The notes below the pieces were generated by a model that was not told the DNA's origin, made no database searches, and worked only from the letters and a program-made list of their open reading frames with translations. From the NCBI RefSeq assembly GCF_020099275.1, contig NZ_CP083646.1, forward strand, positions 1,984,001 through 2,048,000: 64,000 nucleotides of DNA. The letters are read 5' to 3'. The DNA comes from Corynebacterium falsenii (GTDB lineage Bacteria; Actinomycetota; Actinomycetes; Mycobacteriales; Mycobacteriaceae). Shown here piece by piece: positions 63,307 through 64,000 of the stretch. The translations under genes were made by a program, and so were the position numbers. Position 1 is the stretch's first letter, and each line of letters starts with the position of its first letter.

Positions 63307-64000
63307 CCACCTTGCCCATCCTCCGCTGGCAGCTGCGCGACGGCATCCGCGGCCTCATCGCCTGGTCACTCGCACTCATCGCTGTCTTATGCGTGTACTT
63401 GCCGATCTATCCGAGCATCCACTCTCCCGCCCTAACGGAGATGGTTGACTCCCTCCCCCAGCAGATGTCCGGCTTCTTCGGCATGGATTCCATCGCCACG
63501 GGCGCCGGCTACACCCAGGCCACGTTCTTCGGGCTGCTGGGTTACGTGCTCGCCGCCATCGCCTGCATCTCTTGGGGATCCAAGGCTATTGCCGGAGCCG
63601 AAGATTCAGGACGGCTAGAGATGATTCTCACCCATGCTGTCGGGCGTGGGCGCTACGCCCTGGAAAGTCTGCTCGCTCTCACCGTGCGCGTTGTCGTTCT
63701 GTGCGTCATCGCGGCCACCGCCATCCTGATTCTCAACGGCCCGTCCGATCTCGGCCTCGCGCCGAGTCACATTGTGATCACCACGTGCGTGTGGGGAATG
63801 CTAGCGCTGACGTCGGGCATCACGGCCCTGTCCGTCGGCGCCATGACGGGGCGCCCGAGTTGGGCTAACGGTGCCGGCGCCGCGCTCACTGTGGTGTCCT
63901 ACATATTCGACGCCATCACACGGACCACCACCAACCTCAACTGGTTGTCTTACTTTTCCCCCTACCACTGGGCGTATGGTGATTCCCCGCTGCAGACGGG
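63303..64000 (+). CDS. ABC exporter permease, 3' truncated by the window
   Basis: At least 232 residues from ATG 63303, in an ATGA overlap with the ATPase gene; the frame is open at the right edge. Several membrane spans are visible (GLIAWSLALIAVLCVYLPIY, FFGLLGYVLAAIACI, VRVVVLCVIAATAILIL, VVSYIFDAI). A cytoplasmic loop reads AGAEDSGRLEMILTHAVGRG, typical of ABC-2-type exporters of the YhfE/antibiotic class, where the 'E-x-G-x-L-E-x-L' stretch contacts the ATPase. Cargo is unknown. Confidence 0.85.
   Translation, partial: MTTLPILRWQLRDGIRGLIAWSLALIAVLCVYLPIYPSIHSPALTEMVDSLPQQMSGFFGMDSIATGAGYTQATFFGLLGYVLAAIACISWGSKAIAGAEDSGRLEMILTHAVGRGRYALESLLALTVRVVVLCVIAATAILILNGPSDLGLAPSHIVITTCVWGMLALTSGITALSVGAMTGRPSWANGAGAALTVVSYIFDAITRTTTNLNWLSYFSPYHWAYGDSPLQT

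Overview
The window reads as chromosome of a high-GC actinomycete, almost certainly a Corynebacterium. Three things point there. The gene order in the right half (lysG/lysE, ilvD, a PH-domain gene, an mscCG-type channel, ilvB-ilvN-ilvC, serA, leuB, a CBS/DUF294 gene, a DnaQ-like exonuclease, an FAH-family gene, gltX) matches, from memory, the order around cg1424-cg1463 of C. glutamicum. The one insertion sequence is an ISL3 element whose ends begin GGCTCTTC, as in other corynebacterial ISL3 elements. Many genes have a -10 box only 6-8 nt before the start codon, the leaderless arrangement common in this group. I cannot name the species.

Layout. 1-6931 is accessory and decaying: a BrkB-type membrane protein cut by the window edge, a carboxymuconolactone decarboxylase-like gene split by a complete ISL3 element with an exact 8-bp target duplication, two divergent genes of unknown function, a PAP2 phosphatase, a small XRE regulator/membrane protein pair, and a doubly broken YefM/YoeB toxin-antitoxin pair. 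6964-9846 holds a GNAT enzyme with a repeat-encoded N-terminus and a DUF222/HNH (13E12-type) gene. 10086-19720 is a potassium-uptake block: an extra single-span small protein, kdpF, kdpA, kdpB, kdpC, kdpD and kdpE, then a PH-like protein and a short TetR regulator. Identical tRNA-Glu(CUC) genes lie on both sides of this block, the second next to tRNA-Gln(CUG) and gltX.

19865-26778: gltX, a divergent TIM-barrel isomerase/SDR pair, an isochorismate synthase followed by an 18-codon scrap of an acyl-CoA dehydrogenase, and a lipoprotein plus PPE-like protein pair. 26897-33138 is a complete GABA-use cluster (permease, transaminase, aldehyde dehydrogenase, PucR regulator). 33152-40389: FAH hydrolase, exonuclease, CBS/DUF294 protein, PadR regulator, dienoyl-CoA reductase and an ornithine-cyclodeaminase-family protein.

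40485-47741 is rich in Tat-exported proteins: a TIM-barrel lipoprotein, a PhoD phosphatase, and an EfeO/EfeB iron pair behind two DtxR-type boxes, with leuB between. 47822-60379 is mainly branched-chain amino acid and serine synthesis: serA, a CobW GTPase behind a Zur-like dyad, vanZ, then ilvC, ilvN and ilvB transcribed leftward from a leaderless Leu/Ile/Val leader peptide and attenuator, with mscCG, a PH protein and ilvD transcribed rightward. A 20-bp motif differing at only two central positions lies upstream of both leuB and ilvB. It is the best candidate for a shared regulatory input. 60440-64000 has the lysG/lysE exporter pair and an ABC exporter cut by the right edge.
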